NCBI GenBank assembly: GCA_902558585.1
Contig: CACEEO010000010.1
Span: 1-37,176, forward strand
Direction: 5' to 3'
DNA: 37,176 bases
Source: an uncultured Pelagibacteraceae bacterium
Lineage (GTDB): Bacteria > Pseudomonadota > Alphaproteobacteria > Pelagibacterales > Pelagibacteraceae
Below the pieces are notes generated by a model that worked only from the letters and a program-made list of their open reading frames with translations, was not told the origin of the DNA and did no database searches. A program made the position numbers and the translations under genes. Below, piece by piece: positions 25,269 to 33,761 of this stretch. Every line of letters begins with the position of its first letter. Position 1 is the stretch's first letter.

Positions 25269-26297
25269 TTACTTCCATCCAGCAGCTGTCATTACCTCTA
25301 ATGCAGCAGCTTGATTTTTTCCATAGCTTGAAACTTTAGTTGTTAAATCTTGTTTAAAATCTAATCCTAAATTATTCACTACCAATGGATTTGGAGATAC
25401 CCCAGCTATCATTGGAAACTCAAAAGTATTATTTGTAAAATGTTCCTGAGCCTCTGGTGATAATAAAAAATCAACAAGAGCAATAGCATTTGCTTTATTT
25501 GGAGCCCCTTTTACTAATGCTGCACAACTAATATTCATGTGTGTTCCTCTATCATTTTGATTAGGAAAAAATGCCTTAACTTTTTTAGCAGCCGCTTGTT
25601 GTTCTGCTCCTTTATTACCAGATAGCATTAGTGCCAAGTAATAAGTATTTGCTACAGCAATATCAGCTTCTCCAGCTGCAACTGCCATAATTTGAGCTCT
25701 GTCATTTCCTTTTGGTGTTCTTGCCATATTAGCAACAACTCCTTTAGACCATTCAGCAGCAGCTTTCTTTCCATTATTCTCAATCAATGAAGCTACAAGT
25801 GACTTGTTGTAAATGTTACTTGATTTTCTGATTACTAATCTACCTTTCCATTTTGGATCAGCTAGACCTTCGTATGTAAGACCTGATAATTCAGCACCAC
25901 TAACTCTTTCTGGTGAATAGTAAATTATTCTTGCTCTTTTAGCTACTCCTACCCAGTGTGTAGTTCTAAAATTTTTTGGAACAGAAGATTTAATTGTTGG
26001 AGACACCAAACCACTTTGAGTCATTCCTTTAGCCTTAAAAGCTCCACATCTTCCAGCATCAGCAGTAATATAAAGATCAGCTGAAGAGTCAGTCCCCTCT
26101 TCAATCATTCTTTTTTCTAATGCACTGGCCTTTCCATTAATCAGGTTTACTTTAATTCCAGTTTTGTTGGTAAATTTGCTATAAAGCTCATTATCTGCTT
26201 TGTAATGTCTTGCATTGAAGATATTTACTTCATTTGCAATCGCAATAGACGAGACTATTAAAGAAACAAATAAACTTATTATTGTTACTTTTTTCAT
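25269..26297 (-). CDS. fbpA: Iron(III) ABC transporter substrate-binding protein
   Basis: A 342-residue periplasmic protein with a signal peptide of about 21 residues (cleavage after AIA). It belongs to the ferric-binding FbpA/FutA family. The adjacent iron-binding tyrosines are Tyr219-Tyr220 in VANTYYLALMLSG, and Tyr32 in NARHY is another likely ligand. It captures Fe(III) for the FbpBC permease. It is the first gene of the operon, behind two Fur-like boxes, with an AAAGGA ribosome binding site. Confidence 0.95.
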   Translation of the reverse strand: MKKVTIISLFVSLIVSSIAIANEVNIFNARHYKADNELYSKFTNKTGIKVNLINGKASALEKRMIEEGTDSSADLYITADAGRCGAFKAKGMTQSGLVSPTIKSSVPKNFRTTHWVGVAKRARIIYYSPERVSGAELSGLTYEGLADPKWKGRLVIRKSSNIYNKSLVASLIENNGKKAAAEWSKGVVANMARTPKGNDRAQIMAVAAGEADIAVANTYYLALMLSGNKGAEQQAAAKKVKAFFPNQNDRGTHMNISCAALVKGAPNKANAIALVDFLLSPEAQEHFTNNTFEFPMIAGVSPNPLVVNNLGLDFKQDLTTKVSSYGKNQAAALEVMTAAGWK

Positions 26298-26331
26298 TGT
26301 ATCCTTTTCTTTACCCTAATTGATTTGCGAA

Positions 26332-26346
26332 TGAGAATTATTCTCA
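26332..26346. promoter_or_regulatory. Fur box 1
   Basis: TGAGAAT-T-ATTCTCA is a perfect 7-1-7 inverted repeat matching the Fur pattern TGATAATnATTATCA at 13 of 14 fixed positions per symmetric reading except the paired T-to-G/A-to-C change. It covers the -10 region of the proposed fbpA promoter. Confidence 0.8.
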
Positions 26347-26363
26347 ATGCGAATGATTATCAA
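26337..26363 (-). promoter_or_regulatory. Candidate fbpA promoter
   Basis: On the minus strand, TTGATA (26358-26363), a 15-base spacer and AATAAT (26337-26342). The predicted start is near 26330, about 33 bases upstream of the ATG. The spacer is shorter than the usual 17. Both hexamers lie inside the Fur-like boxes, so repression by occlusion is expected. Confidence 0.45.
26348..26362. promoter_or_regulatory. Fur box 2
   Basis: TGCGAAT-G-ATTATCA fits the same 7-1-7 pattern, with the right half perfect. Its left edge is 16 bases from that of box 1. The stretch TGCGAATGA occurs at 26326 and again at 26348, giving a direct repeat with 22-base spacing, about two helical turns. Confidence 0.75.
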
Positions 26364-26420
26364 TCGCATATTTTGTCGCAGAATACAAGGACTATTTGAT
26401 ATTATTTATAGAGATTATTT

Positions 26421-27308
26421 TTATTTCCAGTCGCCGATTTTACTGAATAAGAAATTTCTAAAAGCTTGGACTCTCGCTGTGTTTTTTAAAGATTGTGGAT
26501 AAACAAAGTGAGCTTCTGTAATAGGTCCTTCTACTTTTGGAAGTACTTTAATTACGTTGTTTGAATTTGATACTAAATATTCTGGAAGAGCTGCTAATCC
26601 CACACCAGACTCAACTGCTAATAATAATCCCATTACACTATTTACTCTCATGATTGTTTTTCTTTTCTTTCCATCATGCATTCCAATTTTTAATGCCCAA
26701 TCAGGATTATAAACTGGAGAAGGTGCACCTTTACCAAATGATATAAATTTATGTTTATTTAAATCACCTATTGTTTTTGGCATCCCATTTTTCTCTAAGT
26801 ACTTATTTGATCCATAAATATAGTATTTAATATCAACTAATTTTTTCTGAATATAATTAAGCTGTTTTGGTCTTCTCATGAAAATTCCTATATCAGCTTG
26901 TCTAGTACTTAAATCTAATTCTTTGTCATCAAAAACTAATTCAATTTCAATTTCAGGGTTAAGTCTCATAAATTCTTGAATTCTTGGAGTTAACCAGTGA
27001 GTTCCGAAACTTCTTACAGTTGTAATTGTTAATTTTCCTGTTGGTTTATTTTTTTGGTCCCCTAATGAAGTTTCCACTTCTTTAAGTTTACTAATTACTT
27101 CATGAGCTGTTTTAAATACATATTCACCATTTTCTGTAAGTGTTAATCCTCTTGCGTGTCTTTCAAACAATTGTACTTTTAAATCTTGTTCTAATGATTG
27201 TATTTGCCTACTAATAGCTGATTGACTAAGATTTAAGTTAACAGTAGCGTTTGTAAAGCTTCCAGCTTCTGCTACAGCATGAAAAATTTTTAATTTATCC
27301 CAATCCAT
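26421..27308 (-). CDS. LysR-family transcriptional regulator
   Basis: A 295-residue regulator of normal length. The N-terminal winged helix-turn-helix (about 1-65) includes FHAVAEAGSFTNATVNLNLSQSAISRQIQSLE, and the C-terminal effector-binding domain follows. The start overlaps the acuI stop by 1 base (TAATG), so the two are co-translated, and control of acuI or a related acrylate/propionate gene is a reasonable guess. Its 3' end is 35 bases from the region of the fbpA promoter, but the two are separate units. The inducer is unknown. Confidence 0.9.
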   Translation of the reverse strand: MDWDKLKIFHAVAEAGSFTNATVNLNLSQSAISRQIQSLEQDLKVQLFERHARGLTLTENGEYVFKTAHEVISKLKEVETSLGDQKNKPTGKLTITTVRSFGTHWLTPRIQEFMRLNPEIEIELVFDDKELDLSTRQADIGIFMRRPKQLNYIQKKLVDIKYYIYGSNKYLEKNGMPKTIGDLNKHKFISFGKGAPSPVYNPDWALKIGMHDGKKRKTIMRVNSVMGLLLAVESGVGLAALPEYLVSNSNNVIKVLPKVEGPITEAHFVYPQSLKNTARVQAFRNFLFSKIGDWK

Positions 27309-28309
27309 TATTTATTTAAATCAACTAATACTCTTCCAGCAATTTCACCTTTTAAAATTTTTGGATAAGTTTCAACTAATTCCTCCAAACTAACAGTTAA
27401 AACTGATTTTTCAATTAAATCAAAATCAATTAATTTAGATGCCTCTCCCCAAATAAATTCTCTTCTCTTTAAACTACAATTAGCAGAGTCCATTCCCCAA
27501 ACTTTAATACCTCTTAACATAAAAGGAAGTAAATTTGTATTTAGCTCATTGCTGTTTGCATTTCCACAAACTGCTATAATTCCATTTGATTTTGTTTGTG
27601 CTATTGCGTTTGCTAAAATTTTTCCACCAACAGTATCAACTACTCCATCCCATAAACCTTTATCTATCGGTCTTGGATCTTTATCAAATTCAGCCCTATT
27701 TATAATGTTTTTAGCACCTAACGATTTTAAATAGTCTGACTTAGAATCTTTTCCCGTAACTGCAGTAACGTTATAGCCTAATTTAGTTAAAGCCATAACT
27801 GCTAAACTACCAACCCCACCTGTTGCACCAGTTACTAAAACATCGTTAACTTTTTCTCCTAATAAAATACTTTCTCTTGCTTGAATAGCAAATGCACTCA
27901 TTAAAGAAGTTAAACCTGCTGTTCCTAAAATCATCGCTTGTTTGCTGGTTAAACTATCTGGTTTTTTAACTAAAAAATCTCCACTTACTTTTGCAATTTG
28001 TGAAAACCCTCCAAAAAAAACTTCTCCTACTCTAAATCCAGTAAGAATTACCTCGTCACCTTCTTTAAATTTTGGATTATCGCTTCCGATAACAGTTCCA
28101 GAAAAATCAATTCCTGGAATATGAGGATATTCTTTAACTAATCTTCCTCCATTCTTTAGAATCATTCCATCTTTAAAATTCAAGTCCGAATAATCTACTT
28201 TAACTGTCACATCTCCATGTTTTAAGAAACTTTTATCTAAAGATTTTACCTCACGCGTAAAATTTTCGCCTTCTTGGTTAAGGACTATTGCTTTAAATTG
28301 ATCCGACAC
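27308..28309 (-). CDS. acuI: Acrylyl-CoA reductase-like MDR oxidoreductase
   Basis: A 333-residue zinc-independent medium-chain reductase of the AcuI/YhdH group. Diagnostic blocks are YSDLNFKDGMILKNGG (about 40-55), PHIPGIDFSGTV (about 63-74), the cofactor loop TGATGGVGSLAV (about 156-167), and the C-terminal ILKGEIAGRVLVDLN. AcuI reduces acryloyl-CoA to propionyl-CoA with NADPH. Acrylate arises from DMSP cleavage, a plausible substrate source in a marine SAR11-like cell. No DMSP lyase or CoA ligase is in this window. The gene lies 1 base downstream of folE. Confidence 0.88.
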   Translation of the reverse strand: MSDQFKAIVLNQEGENFTREVKSLDKSFLKHGDVTVKVDYSDLNFKDGMILKNGGRLVKEYPHIPGIDFSGTVIGSDNPKFKEGDEVILTGFRVGEVFFGGFSQIAKVSGDFLVKKPDSLTSKQAMILGTAGLTSLMSAFAIQARESILLGEKVNDVLVTGATGGVGSLAVMALTKLGYNVTAVTGKDSKSDYLKSLGAKNIINRAEFDKDPRPIDKGLWDGVVDTVGGKILANAIAQTKSNGIIAVCGNANSNELNTNLLPFMLRGIKVWGMDSANCSLKRREFIWGEASKLIDFDLIEKSVLTVSLEELVETYPKILKGEIAGRVLVDLNK

Positions 28310-28310
28310 A

Positions 28311-28931
28311 CTAATCTTTTAGCGTAGTGCTGATAAATCGTAAATATCTATTTTGATAACTTAAATCTTCTTTGAACTGACCCAGATAGTAATTAGTAAC
28401 TGTTGTTGCTTGCTCTTTTTTAATACCTCTCATTGTCATACACTGATGAGTTGAATCTATAGTTACTGCAACTCCTTTTGCATCTAAAGACTCCATTAAC
28501 GTATTAGCTATCTGCATTGTAAGTCTTTCTTGTGTTTGTAGTCTTTTTGAAAAAACTTCAACTACTCTTGCTAACTTACTTAAACCAACAACTCTTTCTT
28601 TTGGAATATAGGCTACATGTGCTTTTCCTATAATTGGAGCCATATGATGTTCACAATGACTTTGTACTGAAATATTTTTTTGAACAACCATGTCATCATA
28701 ACCTTCAACATCACCAAAAGTTTTATCTAAAACTTTGCTAGCATCCTCCTTATATCCTTTAAAATATTCTTTAAATGCTTTCATCACTCTCTTAGGAGTT
28801 TCCAATAAACCTTCTCTATTAGGATCTTCGCCTATCCAAGATAAAATAGTTCTAAATGCTTGCTCTGCTTCTTTGTCAGATACTTCTTTAGAAAGTAATT
28901 CTTTATCGTTTGTGTCTTTTACTAATTTCAT
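28311..28931 (-). CDS. folE: GTP cyclohydrolase I
   Basis: A 206-residue enzyme that opens GTP to 7,8-dihydroneopterin triphosphate, the first step of tetrahydrofolate synthesis. Zinc ligands are Cys93 and His96 in SHCEHHMAP and Cys164 in THQCMTMRG. GLSKLARVVEVFSKRLQTQERL (about 116-137) is the classic type I block. It starts the minus-strand folE-acuI-lysR unit and diverges from hisI across 77 AT-rich bases. Folate supply matches the tetrahydrofolate-binding domain of the dimethylglycine dehydrogenase at 34510, although the two are far apart. Confidence 0.97.
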   Translation of the reverse strand: MKLVKDTNDKELLSKEVSDKEAEQAFRTILSWIGEDPNREGLLETPKRVMKAFKEYFKGYKEDASKVLDKTFGDVEGYDDMVVQKNISVQSHCEHHMAPIIGKAHVAYIPKERVVGLSKLARVVEVFSKRLQTQERLTMQIANTLMESLDAKGVAVTIDSTHQCMTMRGIKKEQATTVTNYYLGQFKEDLSYQNRYLRFISTTLKD

Positions 28932-29008
28932 AGGGCTTTTTTATACAGTAATTACTTCAATTTAAAAATATTTAATATATTTAGATATGTGCTACATAAT
29001 CACCCAAT

Positions 29009-29476
29009 ATGTTCAAAAAAAGAGAAAATATCTACGATATTGAAGAGGGAAATCTTCTATCACCAAAATTTGATAATGATGGGTTAATCCCAGTTATTAC
29101 TATGTGTTCAAAAACAAAGGATATTTTGATGCATGGATATATGAATGTAGAAGCTCTTAAAAAGACAATTGAAACTAAAGAGGCACACTATTTTAGTAGA
29201 TCGAGAAAAGCTATCTGGCACAAAGGTAAAACAAGTGGTTTTATGCAAAAGGTTACTGAAATAAGAATTGATGATGATCAAGACTCAATATGGTTAACAG
29301 TTGATATCGGTGATGGAGCTAGTTGTCATGTTGGATATCGATCATGCTTTTACAGATCTATACCTATGGGATCAATTGAGAATGGAAGAAAAGTTAAAAT
29401 GAAATTTTTGGAGAAAGAAAAAAAATTTGACCCTGATGAGGTTTACAAGGGCCAACCCAATCCTACTAAAATTTAA
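29009..29476 (+). CDS. hisI: Phosphoribosyl-AMP cyclohydrolase-like protein
   Basis: A 155-residue HisI-family protein, third step of histidine synthesis (opening of PR-AMP). Family blocks are HAYYFSRSRKAIWHKG near 60-73 and SCHVGYRSCFYRS (105-117), with the two zinc cysteines Cys106 and Cys113. The usual metal motif D-C-D-x-D reads DDDQD (88-92), so the first zinc cysteine is Asp89. I believe this form is common in alphaproteobacteria but cannot check it. No other his gene is nearby; pairing of hisI with folE is familiar from alphaproteobacterial genomes. Confidence 0.9.
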   Translation: MFKKRENIYDIEEGNLLSPKFDNDGLIPVITMCSKTKDILMHGYMNVEALKKTIETKEAHYFSRSRKAIWHKGKTSGFMQKVTEIRIDDDQDSIWLTVDIGDGASCHVGYRSCFYRSIPMGSIENGRKVKMKFLEKEKKFDPDEVYKGQPNPTKI

Positions 29477-29478
29477 TT

Positions 29479-30105
29479 ATGAAGGTAATAAGACCTTTTG
29501 GACCATCAATCGCTAAAGTTTCTATCCCTGAAAATCTAATGAAAGAACTAAATGATTATCTTGATCAAATCATATCAAGTGATGAAAAAATTAAACTACA
29601 AGACCATGGAAATAAATTAGCTGGAAATGTTAGTCAAGAGTTTAGGTTAGAAAAAGATTTTATTAATTCATCTGGGTTAGAAAAATTTTTAAATATAAAT
29701 GCTAAACATTGGATCAAGCAATCAGTTAACAAGGAAATAAATAAATTTGATATAATTGAAAGCTGGATAGTAAGACAATTTGAAAATGAATACAATCCAC
29801 TTCACTCACATTCAGGTCATATATCTGGCGTTGGATACTTAAAAGTTCCAGACAGTTTTGGAGAAACAGTCCAAAAAAATAAATATGAAAATTTTAATGG
29901 TCATTTGCAATTAGTTCATGGCACAAAGATGTTTTTATCTCCAGTAATGCTAAATATTGAACCAAAGGTTGGGGATTTTTATTTTTTTCCAAACTATTTA
30001 ATGCATACTGTTTATCCATTTAAAAATAAATCAGCTGAAAGAAGGTCTGTTTCATTTAATGCATTAATTGACGATGATATTTATGGTAGTATTGGTAAGT
30101 CATAA
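29479..30105 (+). CDS. Putative 2OG-Fe(II) oxygenase, tandem copy 1
   Basis: A 208-residue protein of the TIGR02466-like 2-oxoglutarate/iron(II) oxygenase type with a double-stranded beta-helix. The metal-site region is NPLHSHSGHISGVGYLKVP with His109, His111 and His114. The distal His176 lies in YLMHTVYPF, and Arg188/Arg189 in ERRSVSFN probably hold 2-oxoglutarate. The usual HxD motif is not evident: an HxH stands there. It follows hisI by 2 bases. About half of the residues match copy 2 by eye. Substrate is unknown; such proteins are also seen in marine phages. Confidence 0.78.
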   Translation: MKVIRPFGPSIAKVSIPENLMKELNDYLDQIISSDEKIKLQDHGNKLAGNVSQEFRLEKDFINSSGLEKFLNINAKHWIKQSVNKEINKFDIIESWIVRQFENEYNPLHSHSGHISGVGYLKVPDSFGETVQKNKYENFNGHLQLVHGTKMFLSPVMLNIEPKVGDFYFFPNYLMHTVYPFKNKSAERRSVSFNALIDDDIYGSIGKS

Positions 30106-30152
30106 AATAATTTAAAAAAATTTAAAATTAGTTAATAATTATTTTTTGTAAA

Positions 30153-30791
30153 ATGGATATAAAATTAGAACAAATTAGAGCTTTTGGGCCATCGATCTTA
30201 AAAGTTCAAATACCTGAAAAATTAGTTAACGACCTTAACTCATATGTTGATCAAGTTATAAATGATGAAAAAAAATCTAAAGATCTTAATCACGGAAAAA
30301 GATTGGTCGCAGATGTAAAACAAGAATTTGTTATTGAAAAAGATTTTACAATGAAAAGTGGCTGGGGAAATTTTTTAGGTACGTGTGTAAAAGCATGGAT
30401 TAATAAAGAGATGGAAAAAGATATAACTAAATTTCAGATAATACAAACATGGATTGTGAGACAATTTCAAAATGAATTTAACCCAATACATTGGCATGGT
30501 GGTCACATTTCTGGAGCAGGATTTTTAAAGGTACCAAAGAATTTTGGAGATTTTTCACAGGAAAAAGGGAGCAATACTTTTCAGGGGGGGAATTTAAATT
30601 TTATAGATGGATCGCATAGATTTATGTCTAACTCAGTATTAAAAATAAAACCCAAAGTAGGAGATTTTTATTTCTTTCCAAATTATTTGATGCACACTGT
30701 TTACCCTTTCAAAGACACTAACGAAGAGCGAAGATCTATTTCATTTAATGCATATATAGATGAAGATATATTTAACGTATATGGTAGATAA
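30153..30791 (+). CDS. Putative 2OG-Fe(II) oxygenase, tandem copy 2
   Basis: A 212-residue paralogue of the preceding gene. Shared blocks are AFGPSILKVQIPE at the N-terminus, WIVRQFQNEFNPIHWHGGHISG (about 100-121), KVGDFYFFPNYLMHTVYPF (about 167-185) and ERRSISFNA. The metal-site histidines are His113, His115 and His118, plus distal His181. The insert between strands is longer and glycine-rich (NTFQGGNLNF). Local duplication followed by divergence is the simplest origin. A 47-base AT-rich gap separates the copies. Its stop overlaps the start of the DUF2237 gene by 11 bases. Confidence 0.78.
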   Translation: MDIKLEQIRAFGPSILKVQIPEKLVNDLNSYVDQVINDEKKSKDLNHGKRLVADVKQEFVIEKDFTMKSGWGNFLGTCVKAWINKEMEKDITKFQIIQTWIVRQFQNEFNPIHWHGGHISGAGFLKVPKNFGDFSQEKGSNTFQGGNLNFIDGSHRFMSNSVLKIKPKVGDFYFFPNYLMHTVYPFKDTNEERRSISFNAYIDEDIFNVYGR

Positions 30792-31164
30792 AAATTTAAA
30801 TAATTTAAATGTTTTAAATGAACAAATTGAAGAGTGTTCAAATGATCCTTTAACAGGCTGGTTTCGTGATGGTTGTTGTAACACTGATGAAAATGATCAT
30901 GGCGTTCATACAGTTTGTGCAAAAGTAACAACTGAGTTTTTGGAATGGTTAAAAGAAGCAGGAAATGATTTGATTACCCCACATCCAGAATTTGGTTTTC
31001 CAGGATTAAAAGATGGTGATGGTTGGTGCGTGTGTGCTAGTTGGTACGCTAAAGCTGTTGAAGCAGGTAAAGGTTGTCCAATATTTCTAAAAAGAACTCA
31101 TAAAAATACTCTTAAATATCTTCCAATTGAAACTTTAAAGAAGTTTGCAATAGACTTATCTTAA
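30781..31164 (+). CDS. DUF2237 family protein
   Basis: About 127 residues from the ATG at 30781; an upstream in-frame ATG at 30760 would add seven residues and overlap the previous gene more. The DUF2237 consensus is clear: CSNDPLTGWFRDGCCNT, DHGVHTVCAKVTTEFL, GNDLITPHPEFGFPGLKDGDGWCVCASWY. Six conserved cysteines hint at metal binding or redox use. The family has no established function. Operon position after the two oxygenases suggests a shared, unknown role. The stop directly abuts the ETF-QO gene, tail to tail. Confidence 0.85.
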   Translation: MVDKNLNNLNVLNEQIEECSNDPLTGWFRDGCCNTDENDHGVHTVCAKVTTEFLEWLKEAGNDLITPHPEFGFPGLKDGDGWCVCASWYAKAVEAGKGCPIFLKRTHKNTLKYLPIETLKKFAIDLS

Positions 31165-32784
31165 TTACATATTTCCATATCTTGGACCACCACTACCTTC
31201 TGGTGTAACCCAAGTTATATTTTGAGAAGGCTCTTTGATATCACATGTTTTACAATGAATGCAATTTTGAGAATTAATTACAAATTTATTTACATCATTT
31301 TCTTTTTGAACTTCATAAACGCCTGCAGGACAATATCTTTGAGCAGGTTCATCAAATTTTTCTAAAGTATAATTTATTGGTAAATCGGGATCTTTAAGTT
31401 TTAGATGAACTGGTTGATTGTCTGCATGATTGGTTCCTGTTAGATAAACTGAACTTGTTTTATCAAAAGTTATTACATTATCGTATTTTGGATAATCTAT
31501 TTTTGGCATTTGATTTGCAGGTTTTAATGTTTCATGATCAGCATGTTTATGTTTAAGTGTAAAAGGAAGTTTTCCTCTGAATAAAATTTGATCAATACCT
31601 GTGAAAATTATTCCTAAAATTAATCCCCAGCTAAAACTAGGTTTCACGTTCCGAGCTTCATAAAGCTCTTTATGTAACCAGCTATTTTTAAATTTATTTT
31701 CATAAATTGATAAATCTTTGTTTTCTTTTAAATATTCATTGATAGTTTCTGCCGCAATCATCCCACTTTTCATCGCTGTATGAGTACCTTTAATTTTTGG
31801 CATATTCAAAGTTCCAGCATCGCAACCAACTAGTAAAGCTCCAGGCATAAACATTTTTGGTAAACTTTGAAATCCACCTTCAATTAAAGCTCTTGCGCCG
31901 TAAGAAATCCTTTTTCCACCTTCTATTATTTTTTTTATTGCTGGATGCGTTTTAAATCTCTGAAATTCATCATAAGGTGATAAATGTGGATTTTTGTAAT
32001 CTAGACCAATTACATAGCCCAGAAAAACTTGTTTATTTTCTGCATGATACATAAAACTACCACCATATGTATTGTTATCTAATGGCCATCCAGCTGTATG
32101 CATAACTAAGCCTTCTTCGTGATTTTTATCCTCTATTTCCCAAATTTCTTTAAAACCAATTCCGTATTGTTGAGGATCTTTACCTTTATTTAATTCAAAT
32201 TTTTCAATCAATTGTTTTCCTAAATGACCTCTGCACCCTTCTGCAAAAACAGTTACTTTACCTAAAAGCTCAATACCAGGTTCAAAACTATCTTTTTTAT
32301 TAAAATCTTTATCTATCCCCATATCTTGAGTAGCTACACCTCTAACTGATCCATCTTCATTGTATAAAATTTCACTTGCTGGAAATCCTGGAAAGATTTC
32401 TACACCTAGTGTTTCAGCTTGTTCAGCAAGCCATCTACACAAATTTGCTAAACTAATAATATAATTTTTATGATTTTGCTGTACCGCAGGTAGTAGCCAA
32501 GTTGGCCAACTTAAAGATTTGGTTTTTCCTAAAAATAAAAATTTTTCTTTAGTTACTTTTGTTTTAATTGGAGAATTTAATTCTCTCCAATTTGGTAACA
32601 ATTCATCTAGAGCACGCGTTTCAAATACATTTCCACTTAAAATATGAGCTCCAATCTCTGATGCTTTTTCTAATAAACAAACATTTAGATTTGGATCTAA
32701 TTGTTTTAACTTTATTGCAGTTGATAATCCTGATGGTCCTCCACCAATGATTACAACATCATATTCCATTGATTCTCTAGACAT
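31165..32784 (-). CDS. etfD: Electron transfer flavoprotein-ubiquinone oxidoreductase
   Basis: A 539-residue membrane-associated flavoprotein, normal length. It has an N-terminal FAD motif VVIIGGGPSGLSTAI (about 9-23) and a C-terminal ferredoxin-like [4Fe-4S] site with Cys485, Cys508, Cys511 and Cys514, followed by ITWVTPEGSGGPRYGNM. It takes electrons from reduced ETF and gives them to ubiquinone. It lies 23 bases downstream of etfA in the same operon as the dehydrogenase that feeds it, so the whole path is co-encoded. Confidence 0.96.
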   Translation of the reverse strand: MSRESMEYDVVIIGGGPSGLSTAIKLKQLDPNLNVCLLEKASEIGAHILSGNVFETRALDELLPNWRELNSPIKTKVTKEKFLFLGKTKSLSWPTWLLPAVQQNHKNYIISLANLCRWLAEQAETLGVEIFPGFPASEILYNEDGSVRGVATQDMGIDKDFNKKDSFEPGIELLGKVTVFAEGCRGHLGKQLIEKFELNKGKDPQQYGIGFKEIWEIEDKNHEEGLVMHTAGWPLDNNTYGGSFMYHAENKQVFLGYVIGLDYKNPHLSPYDEFQRFKTHPAIKKIIEGGKRISYGARALIEGGFQSLPKMFMPGALLVGCDAGTLNMPKIKGTHTAMKSGMIAAETINEYLKENKDLSIYENKFKNSWLHKELYEARNVKPSFSWGLILGIIFTGIDQILFRGKLPFTLKHKHADHETLKPANQMPKIDYPKYDNVITFDKTSSVYLTGTNHADNQPVHLKLKDPDLPINYTLEKFDEPAQRYCPAGVYEVQKENDVNKFVINSQNCIHCKTCDIKEPSQNITWVTPEGSGGPRYGNM

Positions 32785-32807
32785 ACTCTAGTTTTTAACT
32801 GTAAGGA

Positions 32808-33761
32808 TTATTTTTGTATAGTGTTTAATTTGTTCAGCTCTTCCATGAACTGAGGCAGTGCCTCAAATAAATCAGCTTCAAGTCCATAATCTGCAACACT
32901 AAAAATTGGCGCTTCACCATCTTTATTAATTGCAACTATAACTTTACTTTCCTTCATTCCCGCTAAATGCTGAATAGCACCTGAAATTCCAACAGCGATA
33001 TATAGATCTGGTACTACCACTTTTCCTGTTTGACCTACTTGATGATCATTACTTATGTATCCAGCATCTACTGCTGCTCTTGATGCTCCAATTGCTGCAC
33101 CTAGTTTGTCAGCAATTTCTGTAATTAATTTAAAATTGTCCCCACTTTGCATTCCTCTGCCACCTGATACAACAATTCTTGCTGTTCCAAGTTCAGGTCG
33201 ATCAGATTTAATTTCTTCTCTTTTGATAAATTTTGTATTTGAAAACTCTTCACTAGCATCCACTTTTTCAATTGGGGCTGATCCACCTGTACTCTCACAT
33301 GGATCGAAAGAAGTGGGTCTGATTGTAACGCACTTTTTAGCATCATTACTCTTAATTGTTGCAAAAGCGTTACCGGCATAAATTGGTCTTAAAAAAGTAT
33401 CTGTTGATATTACTTTAATGATGTCACTTACTTGCGATGTGTCAAGATGAGCTGCAATTCGTGGCATCAAATTTTTTCCAAATGTATTTGCTGAACAAAC
33501 AATGTGAGAATAATTTTCTGCTAGTTTAACAATCACTGGGGCAAAATTTTCTGCTGTGAAGTTTTCATAGTGAGCTCCTTCTACACTCAATACTTTTTTT
33601 ACTACTGGAAGTTCAGATAATTGTTTTGCAGCATCTGCAGAATTTTGACCAATAATTACAGCATGAACATCTGAATCGATTTGAGATGCTGCTGTAGCTG
33701 CATTAAGAGTAAATGGTCTTAATTCTTTATTATTGTGTTCTGCTATAAGTAAAACTGCCAT
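32808..33761 (-). CDS. etfA: Electron transfer flavoprotein alpha subunit
   Basis: A 317-residue subunit. Its FAD-binding C-terminal half contains [54 protein letters not shown] and DLFEALPQF, as in other EtfA proteins. It carries the redox FAD of the heterodimer and accepts electrons from flavin dehydrogenases. Its start overlaps the end of etfB by one base (TAATG). Confidence 0.97.
   Translation of the reverse strand: MAVLLIAEHNNKELRPFTLNAATAASQIDSDVHAVIIGQNSADAAKQLSELPVVKKVLSVEGAHYENFTAENFAPVIVKLAENYSHIVCSANTFGKNLMPRIAAHLDTSQVSDIIKVISTDTFLRPIYAGNAFATIKSNDAKKCVTIRPTSFDPCESTGGSAPIEKVDASEEFSNTKFIKREEIKSDRPELGTARIVVSGGRGMQSGDNFKLITEIADKLGAAIGASRAAVDAGYISNDHQVGQTGKVVVPDLYIAVGISGAIQHLAGMKESKVIVAINKDGEAPIFSVADYGLEADLFEALPQFMEELNKLNTIQK

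Noticed and set aside
30760..30780. Upstream ATG for the DUF2237 gene
   Set aside because: It lengthens the overlap with the oxygenase gene and adds residues outside the family consensus.
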